64,000 nt of DNA from Sphingomonas faeni (GCF_024273235.1 NZ_JANBVH010000010.1:62001-126000); one strand, 5' to 3'. Shown: positions 28,023 through 37,055, counted from the first letter of the stretch. Numbers and translations are program-made. The notes: generated by a model not told the origin, from the sequence alone.

Positions 28023-28133
28023 TCCCCCCTCCCTGAAAGGGAGGGGTCGGGGGTGGGTCGGCCTCCACATACGCCGTCGGTAGTGGCTCAAACCAGCCAA
28101 CCCACCCCCAGCCCCTCCCTTCCAGGGAGGGGA
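28023..28133. repeat. Family C paired-hairpin repeat
   Basis: Left hairpin with loop GAA(A) (CCCTCCCTGAAAGGGAGGGG), right half ACCCACCCCCAGCCCCTCCC followed by the closing arm. It follows the pyk stop and may serve as its transcript end. Confidence 0.88.
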
Positions 28134-28286
28134 GCGAAGTAAGGTGCGGTTGGTATTGCGCGTCTTGCGCGGTCAGGGAGGGCGATCCGGCTATCGAACC
28201 GGTCTCGCGTCCCTCGCTAAAATTCTCGCGTCCCTCGCTATTACGTCGCTACAGGTCGAGCGTAACATCGACGGGCACGCACGCTG

Positions 28287-28375
28287 TTCCCCCGCGAAGG
28301 CGGGGGTCCAGGATGGCGGTATACAACGGTATTGAGCTGCCCCCCCCCCGCGTCCGCGGGAGAACGCCCTCGATG
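28287..28375. repeat. Family E paired-hairpin repeat, degraded right half
   Basis: Left hairpin CCCCCGC-GAAG-GCGGGGG at about 28289-28306 followed by TCCAGGAT; the right half has an expanded C run and CGTCCGCGGGAGAACG, so it is mutated. A clean copy is at 44714. The stretch 28134-28286 before it shows no gene or repeat. Confidence 0.7.
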
Positions 28376-28442
28376 TGGATCAAATCGGCATCGCGCCAGC
28401 CCCGCGTCCCCCGTGATGCATCAAAGAGCCTCACCCCTCCCC

Positions 28443-28541
28443 CGTCATGCCGGGCTCGTTCCGGCATCCACCCTTCCGCATGCTCTCGGTCCGTGGAGTA
28501 TGCGGCACGATGGGCCCCGGCCTCCGCCGGGGTGACGGAAG
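28443..28541. repeat. Family F paired-hairpin repeat
   Basis: Left hairpin GTCATGCCGGGCTCGTTCCG, middle with CCGCATGC / TATGCGGC, right hairpin GGGCCCCGGCCTCCGCCGGG then GTGACGG. It continues into the related element at 28648. Confidence 0.78.
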
Positions 28542-28647
28542 GGAGGTGAGTGCCTGGTTGAGGCGAGGTGCCCCCGAGGTTGCAGCATGCCAACCGAGCA
28601 CGCTGTCCAGCCCCGTCGCCGGGATCGTATCGTTCCCCACATTGGCT

Positions 28648-28780
28648 CCACCCCGGCGAAGGCCGGGGCCCAATTGGGGGACGGCAATGGCGACGCTCCC
28701 CACTCCATTGCGGCAACCTTTCCAATTGGGCCCCGGCCTCCGCCGGGGTGGAGTTCGCCACCGGGGTGGAGTTCGCCACC
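28648..28780. repeat. Long inverted repeat (30-nt arms, 29/30) plus 18-bp direct duplication
   Basis: The arm at 28648-28677 (starting CCACCCCGGCGAAGGCCGGG) pairs with 28722-28751 with one mismatch. Immediately after, GGGGTGGAGTTCGCCACC is present twice in tandem (28745-28762, 28763-28780). The arms contain the hairpin CCCCGGC-GAAG-GCCGGGG. No gene is seen between 28000 and 28880. Confidence 0.85.
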
Positions 28781-28880
28781 GGGGCGGGGCTCACAGCCGG
28801 AGCCGACCCTTAATCTAGGCTAGCGCTTGCCTCCCGAATACGCGATGTCGCCGGTACGGACCGTACGGGAGGGCGCGCAC

Positions 28881-30935
28881 ATGACACTACGCGAGAAGAT
28901 CGGTTGGGGCGCTCTCGCCCTGTTAGGCGCCTGCGCGCTCGCGGTCGTCGCGTTCGAGCGGGGCGAGCATGTCAACGCGCTGTGGATCGTCACCGCCGCC
29001 GTCTCCGTCCAGCTGATCGCGTACCGCTTCTACGCACGCTACATCGCGCGGCACGTCATGCAGCTCGACCCGTCGCGGCAAACCCCGGCGCTGCGCCGCG
29101 CCGATGGCCTCGACTATGTCGCGACCGACCGCAACGTCCTGTTCGGCCACCATTTCGCCGCCATCGCCGGTGCGGGCCCGCTCGTCGGGCCGGTACTCGC
29201 CGCGCAGATGGGCTACCTCCCCGGCACGCTCTGGATCCTCGCCGGCGTCGTGCTGGCGGGTGCGGTGCAGGATTTCATGATCCTGTTCATCTCGATGCGC
29301 CGCGACGGGCGGTCGCTCGGCGAGCTGATCCGGATGGAGATGGGCGCGGTCCCCGGCGTGATCGCGCTGATCGGGGCGTTCGCGATCATGGTCATCATTC
29401 TCGCGGTGCTGGCGCTGATCGTCGTCCGCGCGCTCGCCGGCAGCCCATGGGGCCTGTTCACCGTCGCCGCGACGATCCCGCTGGCGTTCCTGATGGGGAT
29501 CTACACCCGCTGGATCCGCCCCGGAAAGGTCGGCGAAGTCTCCGTGCTCGGCGTCATCGGGCTGCTCGCGGCGATCGTCTATGGCGGCACCGTCGCCGCC
29601 TCGCCGACGCTCGCGCCGCTGTTCACGCTGACCCCGGTCCAGCTCTGCGTGCTGATGGTCGGATACGGCGCGGTCGCCTCCGTCCTGCCGGTGTGGCTGC
29701 TGCTCGCACCGCGCGATTACCTGTCGACCTTCCTCAAGATCGGCGCGATCGTCGCGCTGGCGATCGGCATCGCGGTCGTCGCGCCGCCGCTCAAGATGCC
29801 GGCGCTCACTCCGTTCATCGACGGCAGCGGCCCGGTCTGGTCGGGCGGGCTCTTCCCGTTCCTGTTCATCACGATCGCGTGCGGCGCGGTGTCGGGCTTC
29901 CATGCGCTGATCGCCAGCGGCACCACGCCGAAGCTGATCGCCAGTGAGGGCGACGCGCAGTTCATCGGCTATGGCGCGATGCTCATGGAGAGCTTCGTCG
30001 CGATCATGGCGCTGGTCGGCGCGTCGATCCTCGATCCCGGCGTGTATTTCGCGATGAACAGCCCCGCGGCGGTGGTCGGCACCGACTTCGCCTCCGCTGC
30101 GACCGCGGTGACCGCGATGGGCTTCCCGATCACCCCCGAGCTGCTCGCGCAAACCGCGAAGGACGTCGGCGAGACCACGATCGTCAGCCGGACAGGCGGC
30201 GCGCCGACGCTGGCGGTGGCGATGGCGGAGATCTTCAGCAACCTGATCGGCGGACAGGCGATGAAGGCGTTCTGGTATCATTTCGCGATCCTGTTCGAGG
30301 CGCTGTTCATCCTGACCGCGGTCGATGCGGGGACGCGCGCCGGGCGGTTCATGTTGCAGGACCTGATCGGGCTCGCGGTGCCGTCGTTCCGCAACGCGTC
30401 GGCGATCGTCCCGGGGCTGATCGCGACGGCGCTGTGCGTAACCGCCTGGGGCTTCTTCCTGTACCAGGGCGTCACCGATCCGCTCGGCGGGGTGAATACG
30501 CTGTGGCCGTTGTTCGGCATCTCGAACCAGATGCTCGCGGCGGTCGCGCTGGTGCTGGCGACGGTCGTGCTGTTCCGGATGAAGCGCCAGCGTTACGCGT
30601 GGGTGACGATCCTGCCCGCTGCATGGCTGTGCCTGTGCACGATCACCGCCGGGTTGATGAAGCTGTTCGCGAGCGATCCGAAGATCGGCTTCCTCGCGCA
30701 CGCCTCGAAGTTCGCCGACGCGGCGGCGCGCGGCGAGTTGCTCGCACCCGCCAAGACGATGGCGGAGATGCAGCGGATCGTACTCAACGACCGGATCGAC
30801 GCGGGGCTGTGCGCGCTGTTCCTGGCGGTGGTGCTGTCGATCGTGTTCTTCGGCATCCGCACCTGTCTGGCGGCGCTGAAGATCGACCGGCCCACGGTCA
30901 CCGAAGTCCCGCCGCAGCTGGTGGCCGCGGAATGA
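28881..30935 (+). CDS. cstA: Carbon starvation protein CstA (peptide/pyruvate transporter)
   Basis: Polytopic inner-membrane transporter, 684 aa. In E. coli CstA and its paralogue BtsT import pyruvate, and CstA is also tied to peptide use. The start at 28881 (MTLREKIGWGALAL) is preceded by GGGAGG; upstream in-frame starts are not preceded by a ribosome site. Family motifs are RRADGLDYVATDRNVLFGHH, HFAAIAGAGPLVGPVLAAQM, FPFLFITIACGAVSGFHALI, SGTTPKLIASEGD and FILTAVDAGTRAGRFMLQD. Many hydrophobic helices run through the protein. It overlaps the YbdD gene by 4 nt. Confidence 0.95.
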   Translation: MTLREKIGWGALALLGACALAVVAFERGEHVNALWIVTAAVSVQLIAYRFYARYIARHVMQLDPSRQTPALRRADGLDYVATDRNVLFGHHFAAIAGAGPLVGPVLAAQMGYLPGTLWILAGVVLAGAVQDFMILFISMRRDGRSLGELIRMEMGAVPGVIALIGAFAIMVIILAVLALIVVRALAGSPWGLFTVAATIPLAFLMGIYTRWIRPGKVGEVSVLGVIGLLAAIVYGGTVAASPTLAPLFTLTPVQLCVLMVGYGAVASVLPVWLLLAPRDYLSTFLKIGAIVALAIGIAVVAPPLKMPALTPFIDGSGPVWSGGLFPFLFITIACGAVSGFHALIASGTTPKLIASEGDAQFIGYGAMLMESFVAIMALVGASILDPGVYFAMNSPAAVVGTDFASAATAVTAMGFPITPELLAQTAKDVGETTIVSRTGGAPTLAVAMAEIFSNLIGGQAMKAFWYHFAILFEALFILTAVDAGTRAGRFMLQDLIGLAVPSFRNASAIVPGLIATALCVTAWGFFLYQGVTDPLGGVNTLWPLFGISNQMLAAVALVLATVVLFRMKRQRYAWVTILPAAWLCLCTITAGLMKLFASDPKIGFLAHASKFADAAARGELLAPAKTMAEMQRIVLNDRIDAGLCALFLAVVLSIVFFGIRTCLAALKIDRPTVTEVPPQLVAAE

Positions 30936-31120
30936 TCCGCGCGCTCTATGCGAAGGCGCGCGAGACCGCGCTGCTGATGGTCGGCGTGCCGTCCTACGCC
31001 GCCTATTGCCGGCACATGGCGGAGCGCCACCCGGACCACCCGCCGATGGACGAACGCACGTTCTTCCGCGATCGGCAGGAGGCGCGGTACGGCAGCAAGG
31101 GCGGCGGGCGCTGCTGTTGA
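30932..31120 (+). CDS. YbdD/YjiX family small protein
   Basis: 62 aa. The ATG at 30932 overlaps the cstA stop (ATGA), showing translational coupling. It has VGVPSYAAYCRHMAERHPDH, the family core, and the Cys-rich end GSKGGGRCC. In enterobacteria YbdD and YjiX are encoded next to CstA and BtsT and are required for or enhance transport; the same role is inferred here. Confidence 0.92.
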   Translation: MIRALYAKARETALLMVGVPSYAAYCRHMAERHPDHPPMDERTFFRDRQEARYGSKGGGRCC

Positions 31121-31635
31121 CCGAGGCGTCATCGACCGTCGCGCGACTCCGGGCGGCGACGGCGAGCGATCACGACGCGGTCGATGCCGGGTTCGGACGC
31201 TATGATCTAAGCGATGCGGACGATTACTGCGCGTTCCTGATCGCGCATGCCCGGGCGTTGCCGGCGGTCGAGGCGTGGCTGGACGGCATTCCCGGTCTTG
31301 CCGCGGTTCGATCGCGGGGTGCGGCGCTTGCCGCCGATCTCGCCGCGCTGGGGGAGGAGATGCCGACGCCCATGGCGTTCGACCTGCCGCCGAGCGAGGC
31401 GGCCGGCTGGGGCGCGATGTATGTGGTCGAGGGGTCGCGGCTCGGCGGCATCATGTTGTCGCGGTCCGTGCCCGAAGGCATGCCCTCGGCGTATCTGGGC
31501 GCGAAACATCTGTCGGGCGAATGGCGCGCGTTGCTGGCCGCGATCGACCGGCAGCCTGCCGACGACGCCTGGGTCGCGCAGGCTATCGTCGGCGCCAGGG
31601 CGGCGTTCGCGCTGTATCGACGCGCGCCGGCCTGA
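31117..31635 (+). CDS. Biliverdin-producing heme oxygenase (BphO-like)
   Basis: Opens heme to biliverdin, CO and iron. 172 aa with a TTG start at 31117 that overlaps the YbdD stop (TTGA); GGGCGGCGGGCG lies just upstream. The probable heme-ligand His19 is in ATASDHDAVDAGF, and the distal-helix motif is WGAMYVVEGSRLGGIMLS (about residue 100), both typical of bacterial heme oxygenases. The open frame continues upstream but through the YbdD gene. No phytochrome gene is nearby, so the use may be iron recovery or chromophore supply elsewhere. Confidence 0.85.
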   Translation: MTEASSTVARLRAATASDHDAVDAGFGRYDLSDADDYCAFLIAHARALPAVEAWLDGIPGLAAVRSRGAALAADLAALGEEMPTPMAFDLPPSEAAGWGAMYVVEGSRLGGIMLSRSVPEGMPSAYLGAKHLSGEWRALLAAIDRQPADDAWVAQAIVGARAAFALYRRAPA

Positions 31636-31637
31636 TC

Positions 31638-31940
31638 TCAGCGCAGCAGCTTCGGCGCTTCCTTGCGGATCATGTCCTGGATCTTGCTCGCGAACAGGCC
31701 GAGGATACCGGGCAGGTCGACGACCGCATGGACGTTGGTCTCGAACACCGTGACCGCGCTGGCGATCGTCTGGCCCATCGCCTGGATGGTGAAGTGCAGC
31801 GTGTCGCCGTCCCAGCGATGATCGGTCACCGACCCGCCCGGAATGCTGGCGCTGATCTTGTCGATCCCCCCATCCAGCCGCGCGCGGACCGCCGCCTTGC
31901 CGAGCTGATGGGGAACGTCGACGGTGATGGGGTTGGCCAT
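31638..31940 (-). CDS. Polyhydroxyalkanoic acid system family protein
   Basis: 100 aa. The sequence ITVDVPHQLGKAAVRARLDG, WDGDTLHFTIQAMGQTIAS and FASKIQDMIRKEAPKLL matches the short family found near PHA granule genes. The molecular function is not known. It is convergent with the heme oxygenase (2-bp gap) and begins 9 bp after the VOC gene stop, so the two are probably one transcript. Confidence 0.82.
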   Translation of the reverse strand: MANPITVDVPHQLGKAAVRARLDGGIDKISASIPGGSVTDHRWDGDTLHFTIQAMGQTIASAVTVFETNVHAVVDLPGILGLFASKIQDMIRKEAPKLLR

Positions 31941-31949
31941 GAATAGTCC

Positions 31950-32369
31950 TTAAGTCGCGAAAAGCATGTCGTCGTTGGCGAACGCCTTGAACTCGAGTGC
32001 GTTGCCGCTGGGATCGAGAAAGAACATCGTCGCCTGTTCGCCGGGCTGGCCCTTGAAGCGGACATAGGGCGCGATCCCGAACTTTACGCCCGCGGCGGTG
32101 ACGCGTTCCGACAGCGTGGTCCAGTCGTCCATCGTCAGGACGACGCCGAAATGCGGCACGGGGACGGCGTGGCCATCGACCGCATTCTCGACCGCGACGG
32201 GTTTTGCCGAGGGGTCGAGGTGGGCGACGATCTGGTGGCCGAACAGGTCGAAGTCGATCCACTGGTCGCTGGACCGGCCTTCGCGACAGCCTAGCGTGGC
32301 GCCGTAGAAGGTGCGGGCGGCGGTCAGGTCGTGGACGGGGAAGGCGAGGTGGAAGGGGCGTAGGGTCAT
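31950..32369 (-). CDS. VOC family (glyoxalase/bleomycin-resistance fold) protein
   Basis: 139 aa from the ATG at 32369 ([20 protein letters not shown]), the normal start of this fold; 32405 would add twelve residues. Paired beta-alpha-beta modules show [40 protein letters not shown] and [18 protein letters not shown], where the His in HLAFPVHD and the Glu in LEFK are likely metal ligands. The substrate is unknown; dioxygenase-type members of the family are possible. Confidence 0.85.
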   Translation of the reverse strand: MTLRPFHLAFPVHDLTAARTFYGATLGCREGRSSDQWIDFDLFGHQIVAHLDPSAKPVAVENAVDGHAVPVPHFGVVLTMDDWTTLSERVTAAGVKFGIAPYVRFKGQPGEQATMFFLDPSGNALEFKAFANDDMLFAT

Positions 32370-32417
32370 GGGTACGCTATAGATCTCAACCCCAATCGCA
32401 GTCACCCCTAACCGGCC

Positions 32418-32750
32418 TTAGAACGGCGCGGCCGCCGCGACCGGCGAAGCGTTTTGCTGGAACCGACGCTCTTCGTTGCTGAAATAGGCCTTGCGATCCA
32501 GTTCGGCCCATTGGGATTTCAGCATGCATCGCTTTTTGACGAGATGGGTGCCGGACTTGCCTTCGCTCCGACAGATTTTTCGATCATCGCCCTCGGCGGG
32601 CTTGCTATTTGCGCCCTCAACCGCCTGCGGAGCAGCATTTTGCGCCGTGGCTGTCGACGGCAGTATTGCGACAAGCGAAAACGCAGCGAAGCAAAGCCCG
32701 CGTGCTGTGACGACGGCGAACGACATACGCGATATGCGACGGCTTTTCAT
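32418..32750 (-). CDS. Small exported Cys-containing protein
   Basis: 110 aa from the ATG at 32750, preceded by GGAGAAGACA. It has a signal peptide (MKSRRISRM ... STATAQ) and then a charged mature part with KICRSEGKSGTHLVKKRCML, two Cys 16 residues apart that probably form a disulfide. A similar ICR...RCM pattern occurs in small sphingomonad exported proteins of unknown function. No close operon partner. Confidence 0.6.
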   Translation of the reverse strand: MKSRRISRMSFAVVTARGLCFAAFSLVAILPSTATAQNAAPQAVEGANSKPAEGDDRKICRSEGKSGTHLVKKRCMLKSQWAELDRKAYFSNEERRFQQNASPVAAAAPF

Positions 32751-32929
32751 TGTCTTCTCCCAGTATCGAGGCCGCAGACTATCCCTTCGCAACAACGTGT
32801 CTATCCCGAGTTATCAGTCACACAGGATTTCTGCCCACCGCATGACCAAGACGCTGGGTCGCGCCAGCCGGGACTGGAAGATCACGGCAACGGTTTGCCT
32901 TGGACTGCGCGCACAGCCATAGCGCGACC

Positions 32930-34489
32930 GTGAACCGCTACCCCGCCCTCGCCTGCCTCGTCCTCGGCGCGCTCGCCGCCACCGGCTTCGCCCCGCTCGA
33001 CCTCTGGCCATTCACCCTCGTCGCGTTCGCCGTCTGGATGAAGCTCGTCCACGATGCGCCGACCTTGCGCGGGGCGCTGTGGCGCGGGTGGGTGTTCGGG
33101 GTCGGGCATTTCACCGTCAACAACAACTGGTTCCAGCATGCGTTCGACTTCCAGGACGCGATGCCGCCGGTGCTGGGGTATTTCGCGGCAGTCGGGCTAG
33201 CGCTGTATCTGGCGCTGTTCACTATGCTGGCGGCCGGCGTCGCCTGGAGAATCGCACGACGGCCCAGCGGCCCCGACGCGACCTTCGTGCTGGTCCTCGG
33301 CGCGGCGTGGATCGCGACCGAGTGGCTGCGGGCGACGCTGTTTACCGGGTACGCCTGGGACCCGCTGAGCGTCGTCTGGCTGCCCGCGATCGGCGTCGCG
33401 CGGCTGTCGGCATGGATTGGCACGTATGCGCTGTCGGGCGTGACGATCCTCGCCGCGGGCGCGCTGCTGATGCTCGCCGTCCGCCGCTGGACTCTGCCAG
33501 CGGTCGCCATTCCCGCGCTGAGCCTCGCGGCACTGTCCGCACTCTGGACCAATGCGCCGCCGCCAGCGCCCGGCACGCCGCTGGTCCGGGTGGTGCAGCC
33601 CGACATCGGCCAGGAAGATCGCAGCGAGACCGACGGCGAGCGCGTGCTCACCGCGCTGGAGAAACTGTCCGGCCAGGGCGGCGCTACCCCGCGTCTGGTC
33701 GTCTGGCCCGAGGGCGTCGTCCGCGATTACGTGGAGGATGGCTATCCGTTCTACGCCTATGGCTGGTCGAGCCCGCTCTACCTTCGCCGCCGCATGGCGC
33801 GATTGCTGGGCCCCGACGACATCCTGCTGATCGGCGGCACCGCGCTCGAGTTCAACGCCAAGGATGAGATCTCCAGCGCGGCCAATTCAGTGTTCGCGCT
33901 CGACGCACAGGCGCGGCTGCGGGGGCGGTACGACAAGGCGCACCTCGTGCCTTACGGCGAGTATCTGCCGATGCCGTGGTTGTTGAAGCCGCTCGGTCTA
34001 GCCCGCCTCGTACCCGGCGATATCGACTTCGCCTCGGGCAAGGGCCCTGCGAACTTGACGCTTCCGGGCTTCGGTTCGATCGGGATGCAGATCTGCTACG
34101 AGATCATTTTCTCGGGCGAGGTCGTGGATCGTGCACACCGCCCCCGCATCCTGTTCAATCCGTCGAACGATGCGTGGTTCGGCAAATGGGGTCCGCCGCA
34201 GCATCTTGCCCAGGCCCGGATGCGCGCGATCGAGGAAGGGCTGCCGATCCTCCGCGCCACGCCGACGGGTATCTCCGCGATCATCGCCGCCGATGGCCGC
34301 CTCGTCGCGACCGTTCCGCACGAGACCGCCGGTGCGATCGAGCAGCCGATGCCCTCCGCGCTGCCCCCCACGCTGTTCTCTCGCGTCGGCAATGCGATGG
34401 CAGCGATCGTTGCCGCTCTGATGCTCTTCACCGCTTTAGGCGTTCGCTTGCGAGCAAGCGCGGTTGCCCTGCGCCGTCGCCAGCGCTAG
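32930..34489 (+). CDS. lnt: Apolipoprotein N-acyltransferase
   Basis: Adds the third acyl chain to outer-membrane lipoproteins. About 519 aa if the GTG at 32930 is used; the TTG at 32900 would add ten residues, and neither has a clear ribosome site. N-terminal hydrophobic helices (YPALACLVLGALAATGF onward) precede a nitrilase domain. The catalytic triad is visible: Glu in VVWPEGVVRDY, Lys in RYDKAHLVPYGEYLP and Cys in MQICYEIIFSGEV. A last transmembrane helix ends the protein. The stop is 22 bp before the first possible metK ATG. Confidence 0.95.
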   Translation: MNRYPALACLVLGALAATGFAPLDLWPFTLVAFAVWMKLVHDAPTLRGALWRGWVFGVGHFTVNNNWFQHAFDFQDAMPPVLGYFAAVGLALYLALFTMLAAGVAWRIARRPSGPDATFVLVLGAAWIATEWLRATLFTGYAWDPLSVVWLPAIGVARLSAWIGTYALSGVTILAAGALLMLAVRRWTLPAVAIPALSLAALSALWTNAPPPAPGTPLVRVVQPDIGQEDRSETDGERVLTALEKLSGQGGATPRLVVWPEGVVRDYVEDGYPFYAYGWSSPLYLRRRMARLLGPDDILLIGGTALEFNAKDEISSAANSVFALDAQARLRGRYDKAHLVPYGEYLPMPWLLKPLGLARLVPGDIDFASGKGPANLTLPGFGSIGMQICYEIIFSGEVVDRAHRPRILFNPSNDAWFGKWGPPQHLAQARMRAIEEGLPILRATPTGISAIIAADGRLVATVPHETAGAIEQPMPSALPPTLFSRVGNAMAAIVAALMLFTALGVRLRASAVALRRRQR

Positions 34490-34490
34490 G

Positions 34491-34516
34491 GTCATATAAA
34501 GCTTTCCTTATATGAC
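34491..34516. promoter_or_regulatory. Palindromic operator-like site before metK
   Basis: A 26-nt near-palindrome with perfect 9-bp arms GTCATATAA and TTATATGAC around 8 nt. It starts 2 bp after the lnt stop and 32 bp before the preferred metK ATG (34548). It is AT-rich in a GC-rich setting. Its position and symmetry suit a repressor of methionine/SAM metabolism, for example an ArsR-type SahR regulator known from alphaproteobacteria; the assignment is inference. It could also form an RNA hairpin in the leader. Confidence 0.55.
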
Positions 34517-34547
34517 GCTCCCTCCGGAGCATGGCAAAGAGGCCCGC

Positions 34548-35765
34548 ATGCGCAAGTCTTTCCTCTTCACTTCCGAATCTGTCTCCGAAGGCCATCCCGA
34601 CAAGGTCGCCGACCAGATCAGCGACACGATCGTCGACCTGTTCCTCGCCAAGGACCCGCAGGCCCGGATCGCCTGCGAAACGCTGACCACCACGCAGCTC
34701 GTCGTCCTCGCCGGTGAAATCCGCGGCAAGGGCATTTACGAGAACGACCAGTGGGCGCCGGGCGTGCTCGAGGAGATCGAGGCCGCCGTCCGTGCGACCG
34801 TCAAGGAAATCGGCTATGCGCAGTCGGGCTTCCACTGGGCGACGTTCCGCTTCGAGAACAATCTCCACGGCCAGTCCGCGCACATCGCGATGGGCGTGGA
34901 CGAGAGCGGCAACAAGGACGAGGGCGCCGGCGACCAGGGCATCATGTTCGGCTACGCGACCGACGAGACCCCCGGCCTGATGCCCGCGACGCTGTACTAC
35001 AGCCACAAGATCCTAGCCAGGATGGCCGAAGACCGTCACTCGGGCGCCGCGCCGTTCCTCGAGCCCGACGCGAAGAGCCAAGTCACGCTGTCGTACGAGA
35101 ACGAAGTCCCGGTCGGCGCGACCGCCCTCGTCGTCTCGACCCAGCATGCACCGGGTTATTGCGAGAAGGGCGAGAACGCCGATCCCGCCAAATATGCGGT
35201 GCTGCGCGACTACGTGATGGGCGTGTTCAAGGACGTGCTGCCCGACGGCTTCATCACCGACGAGACGAAGATCTACATCAACCCGACCGGCCAGTTCGAG
35301 ATCGGTGGCCCCGATGGCGACGCCGGTCTTACCGGGCGCAAGATCATCGTCGACACGTACGGCGGCGCGGCGCCTCATGGCGGCGGTGCGTTCTCGGGCA
35401 AGGATCCGACGAAGGTCGATCGCTCGGCAGCCTATGTCGCGCGCTATCTTGCGAAGAACGTGGTTGCGGCGGGGCTTGCGCGTCGCTGCACGATCCAGCT
35501 GAGCTATGCGATCGGGATTGCCGAGCCGCTGTCGGTCTATGTCGACACGCATGGCACCGGTACCGTCGAGGAAGCCAAGCTCGAGGCTGTCCTGCCGCAG
35601 CTCGTGCGCCTGACGCCGAAGGGCATCCGCGAGCATCTGAAGCTCAACGCGCCGATCTACAAGAAGACGGCGGCGTACGGGCATTTCGGTCGCGAGCCGC
35701 AGGGTGACACGTTCACCTGGGAGAAGACCGACCTGGTCGATGCGCTGAAGGCTGCGGTCGCCTGA
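34548..35765 (+). CDS. metK: S-adenosylmethionine synthetase
   Basis: Makes SAM from methionine and ATP. 405 aa from the ATG at 34548 ([20 protein letters not shown]), preceded by AAAGAGG; an in-frame ATG at 34512 lies inside the palindromic site and is unlikely. Motifs are [12 protein letters not shown], the ATP-binding [12 protein letters not shown] and the P-loop [19 protein letters not shown]. The C-terminus is [15 protein letters not shown]. It is followed by a strong intrinsic terminator, so it ends its transcript. Confidence 0.97.
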   Translation: MRKSFLFTSESVSEGHPDKVADQISDTIVDLFLAKDPQARIACETLTTTQLVVLAGEIRGKGIYENDQWAPGVLEEIEAAVRATVKEIGYAQSGFHWATFRFENNLHGQSAHIAMGVDESGNKDEGAGDQGIMFGYATDETPGLMPATLYYSHKILARMAEDRHSGAAPFLEPDAKSQVTLSYENEVPVGATALVVSTQHAPGYCEKGENADPAKYAVLRDYVMGVFKDVLPDGFITDETKIYINPTGQFEIGGPDGDAGLTGRKIIVDTYGGAAPHGGGAFSGKDPTKVDRSAAYVARYLAKNVVAAGLARRCTIQLSYAIGIAEPLSVYVDTHGTGTVEEAKLEAVLPQLVRLTPKGIREHLKLNAPIYKKTAAYGHFGREPQGDTFTWEKTDLVDALKAAVA

Positions 35766-35792
35766 TAGCGACGGGTTTGAAGTTGTAAAGGA

Positions 35793-35826
35793 GCCTCCCG
35801 CGGACCGGTCCGCGGGAGGCTTTTTT
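35793..35826 (+). terminator. Rho-independent terminator of metK
   Basis: Perfect 28-nt palindrome, GCCTCCCGCGGACC pairing with GGTCCGCGGGAGGC (35793-35820), followed by six T (35821-35826). It is 28 bp after the metK stop. Confidence 0.95.
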
Positions 35827-35830
35827 GTTT

Positions 35831-35908
35831 GTTCTCCTGCGAACGCAGGAGTCCAGGGTCACGATCGTTGCGCTTGGTATCCTGGGCTCCTGCGTTCGCA
35901 GGAGAACG
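35831..35908. repeat. Family D paired-hairpin repeat
   Basis: Left hairpin CTCCTGC-GAAC-GCAGGAG with TCCAGGGT, right hairpin CTCCTGC-GTTC-GCAGGAG preceded by CCTGGG. It sits directly after the metK terminator and before the convergent transporter gene. Confidence 0.85.
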
Positions 35909-35914
35909 AGTTGA

Positions 35915-36991
35915 TCACTCTTCGAGGCTTCCGATCGGCTGGGCGTGCCGCTGCTCCGTCAGGATCTGCCACGCGGTCAGGAACAGCGCGGCGACCAGCG
36001 GACCGACGACGATACCGCTCAGGCCGATGAGTTCGATCCCGCCGAGCGTCGTCACCAGCACGACGTAATCCGGGATTCCCGTATCGCGGCCGACCAGGAT
36101 CGGACGCAGGATGTTGTCGGCGAGGCCGATCACCACCACGCCCGAGACGATCACCACCACACCCTGCCAGATCGCGCCCGTCGCCAGCAAATACACCGCG
36201 ACCGGCACCCACACGATCGCCGGTCCGACTGCCGGCAGCAGCGACGTCAGCGCCATCAGCAAGCCCCACAGCAAGGCAGCGGGTACGCCGACGATCCAGA
36301 ACGTCAGGCCGCCGAGCGCGCCCTGGACGAGGCCGACGATCACCGATCCCTTGATCGTCGCACGCACCACCGCGACGAATTTGTCGACGAGTTTCTCCGC
36401 CACCGAATGCTCGAACGGCAGCGTGCGGCGGATCGCCGGCCCGACCTTGTCGCCATCGCGGAGCAGGAAGAAGGTCACGTACAGCCCGACGCCGAACGAC
36501 AGCAGGAACGCAGCCGCATTGCGGCCGATCGACAGAGCCTGCCCGGCGATCGAGCGGACGCTGTTGCCGAGGATGGTCGACACGCGCGACTGTGCCTGTT
36601 CGAAGCTGTTGAGCCCGGCCTTGTCGAGCGCGCCCTGGATCCGGTTGGGCAGCGCGTCGTGGATCTGCTGGAAATACGCGCCGAAGTTGATCTGCCCGCT
36701 TTGCAGCTTGGCATAGACCGAGGCGGACTGGTCGATCACCAGGCTGCCGATGAACAGCGTCGGCACGATTACCGCGACGAAGATGATCAGCAGCGTCAGC
36801 GCCGCGGCGAAATTGCGCCGGTCGGGCCAGCGCTTGAGCAGCCACTGATACAGCGACTGGAACAGGATCGCCGCCAGCGCGCTCCACAGTAGCGCCGCCG
36901 CGAACGACGACACGACCACGCATAAGGCAATCGTGATCGCCACCAGAAAGGTGATGAAGCCCCCCGTTTCCAGTCGACGCCTGTCGATCAT
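35915..36991 (-). CDS. AI-2E family transporter (YdgG/TqsA/PerM type)
   Basis: 358-aa polytopic membrane protein. N-terminal helices (FITFLVAITIALCVVVSSFAA, ALTLLIIFVAVIVPTLFIG) are followed by a soluble loop (about 80-140). A C-terminal helix bundle shows FGVGLYVTFFLLRDGDKV, LLMALTSLLPAVGPAIVWVP and ILRPILVGRDTGIPDYVVLV, which are family hallmarks. Members export a range of small molecules, and the AI-2 name comes from E. coli TqsA; the substrate here is unknown. It is convergent with metK. Confidence 0.88.
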   Translation of the reverse strand: MIDRRRLETGGFITFLVAITIALCVVVSSFAAALLWSALAAILFQSLYQWLLKRWPDRRNFAAALTLLIIFVAVIVPTLFIGSLVIDQSASVYAKLQSGQINFGAYFQQIHDALPNRIQGALDKAGLNSFEQAQSRVSTILGNSVRSIAGQALSIGRNAAAFLLSFGVGLYVTFFLLRDGDKVGPAIRRTLPFEHSVAEKLVDKFVAVVRATIKGSVIVGLVQGALGGLTFWIVGVPAALLWGLLMALTSLLPAVGPAIVWVPVAVYLLATGAIWQGVVVIVSGVVVIGLADNILRPILVGRDTGIPDYVVLVTTLGGIELIGLSGIVVGPLVAALFLTAWQILTEQRHAQPIGSLEE

Positions 36992-37055
36992 TGCCGTGTC
37001 CCTCTTGTATCGACCGGTCGAGCCGGGCCGTTAGAATCTAGCCATTCAAAACGTC

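Noticed and set aside
28923..30701. 592-codon open frame on the minus strand opposite cstA
   Set aside because: Antisense shadow of a GC-rich gene: Arg/Asp/Gln-rich with no recognisable family, while cstA on the other strand has clear motifs.
34490..34547. SAM or SAH riboswitch before metK
   Set aside because: The leader is too short and lacks the conserved pseudoknot cores; the palindrome fits a protein operator better.
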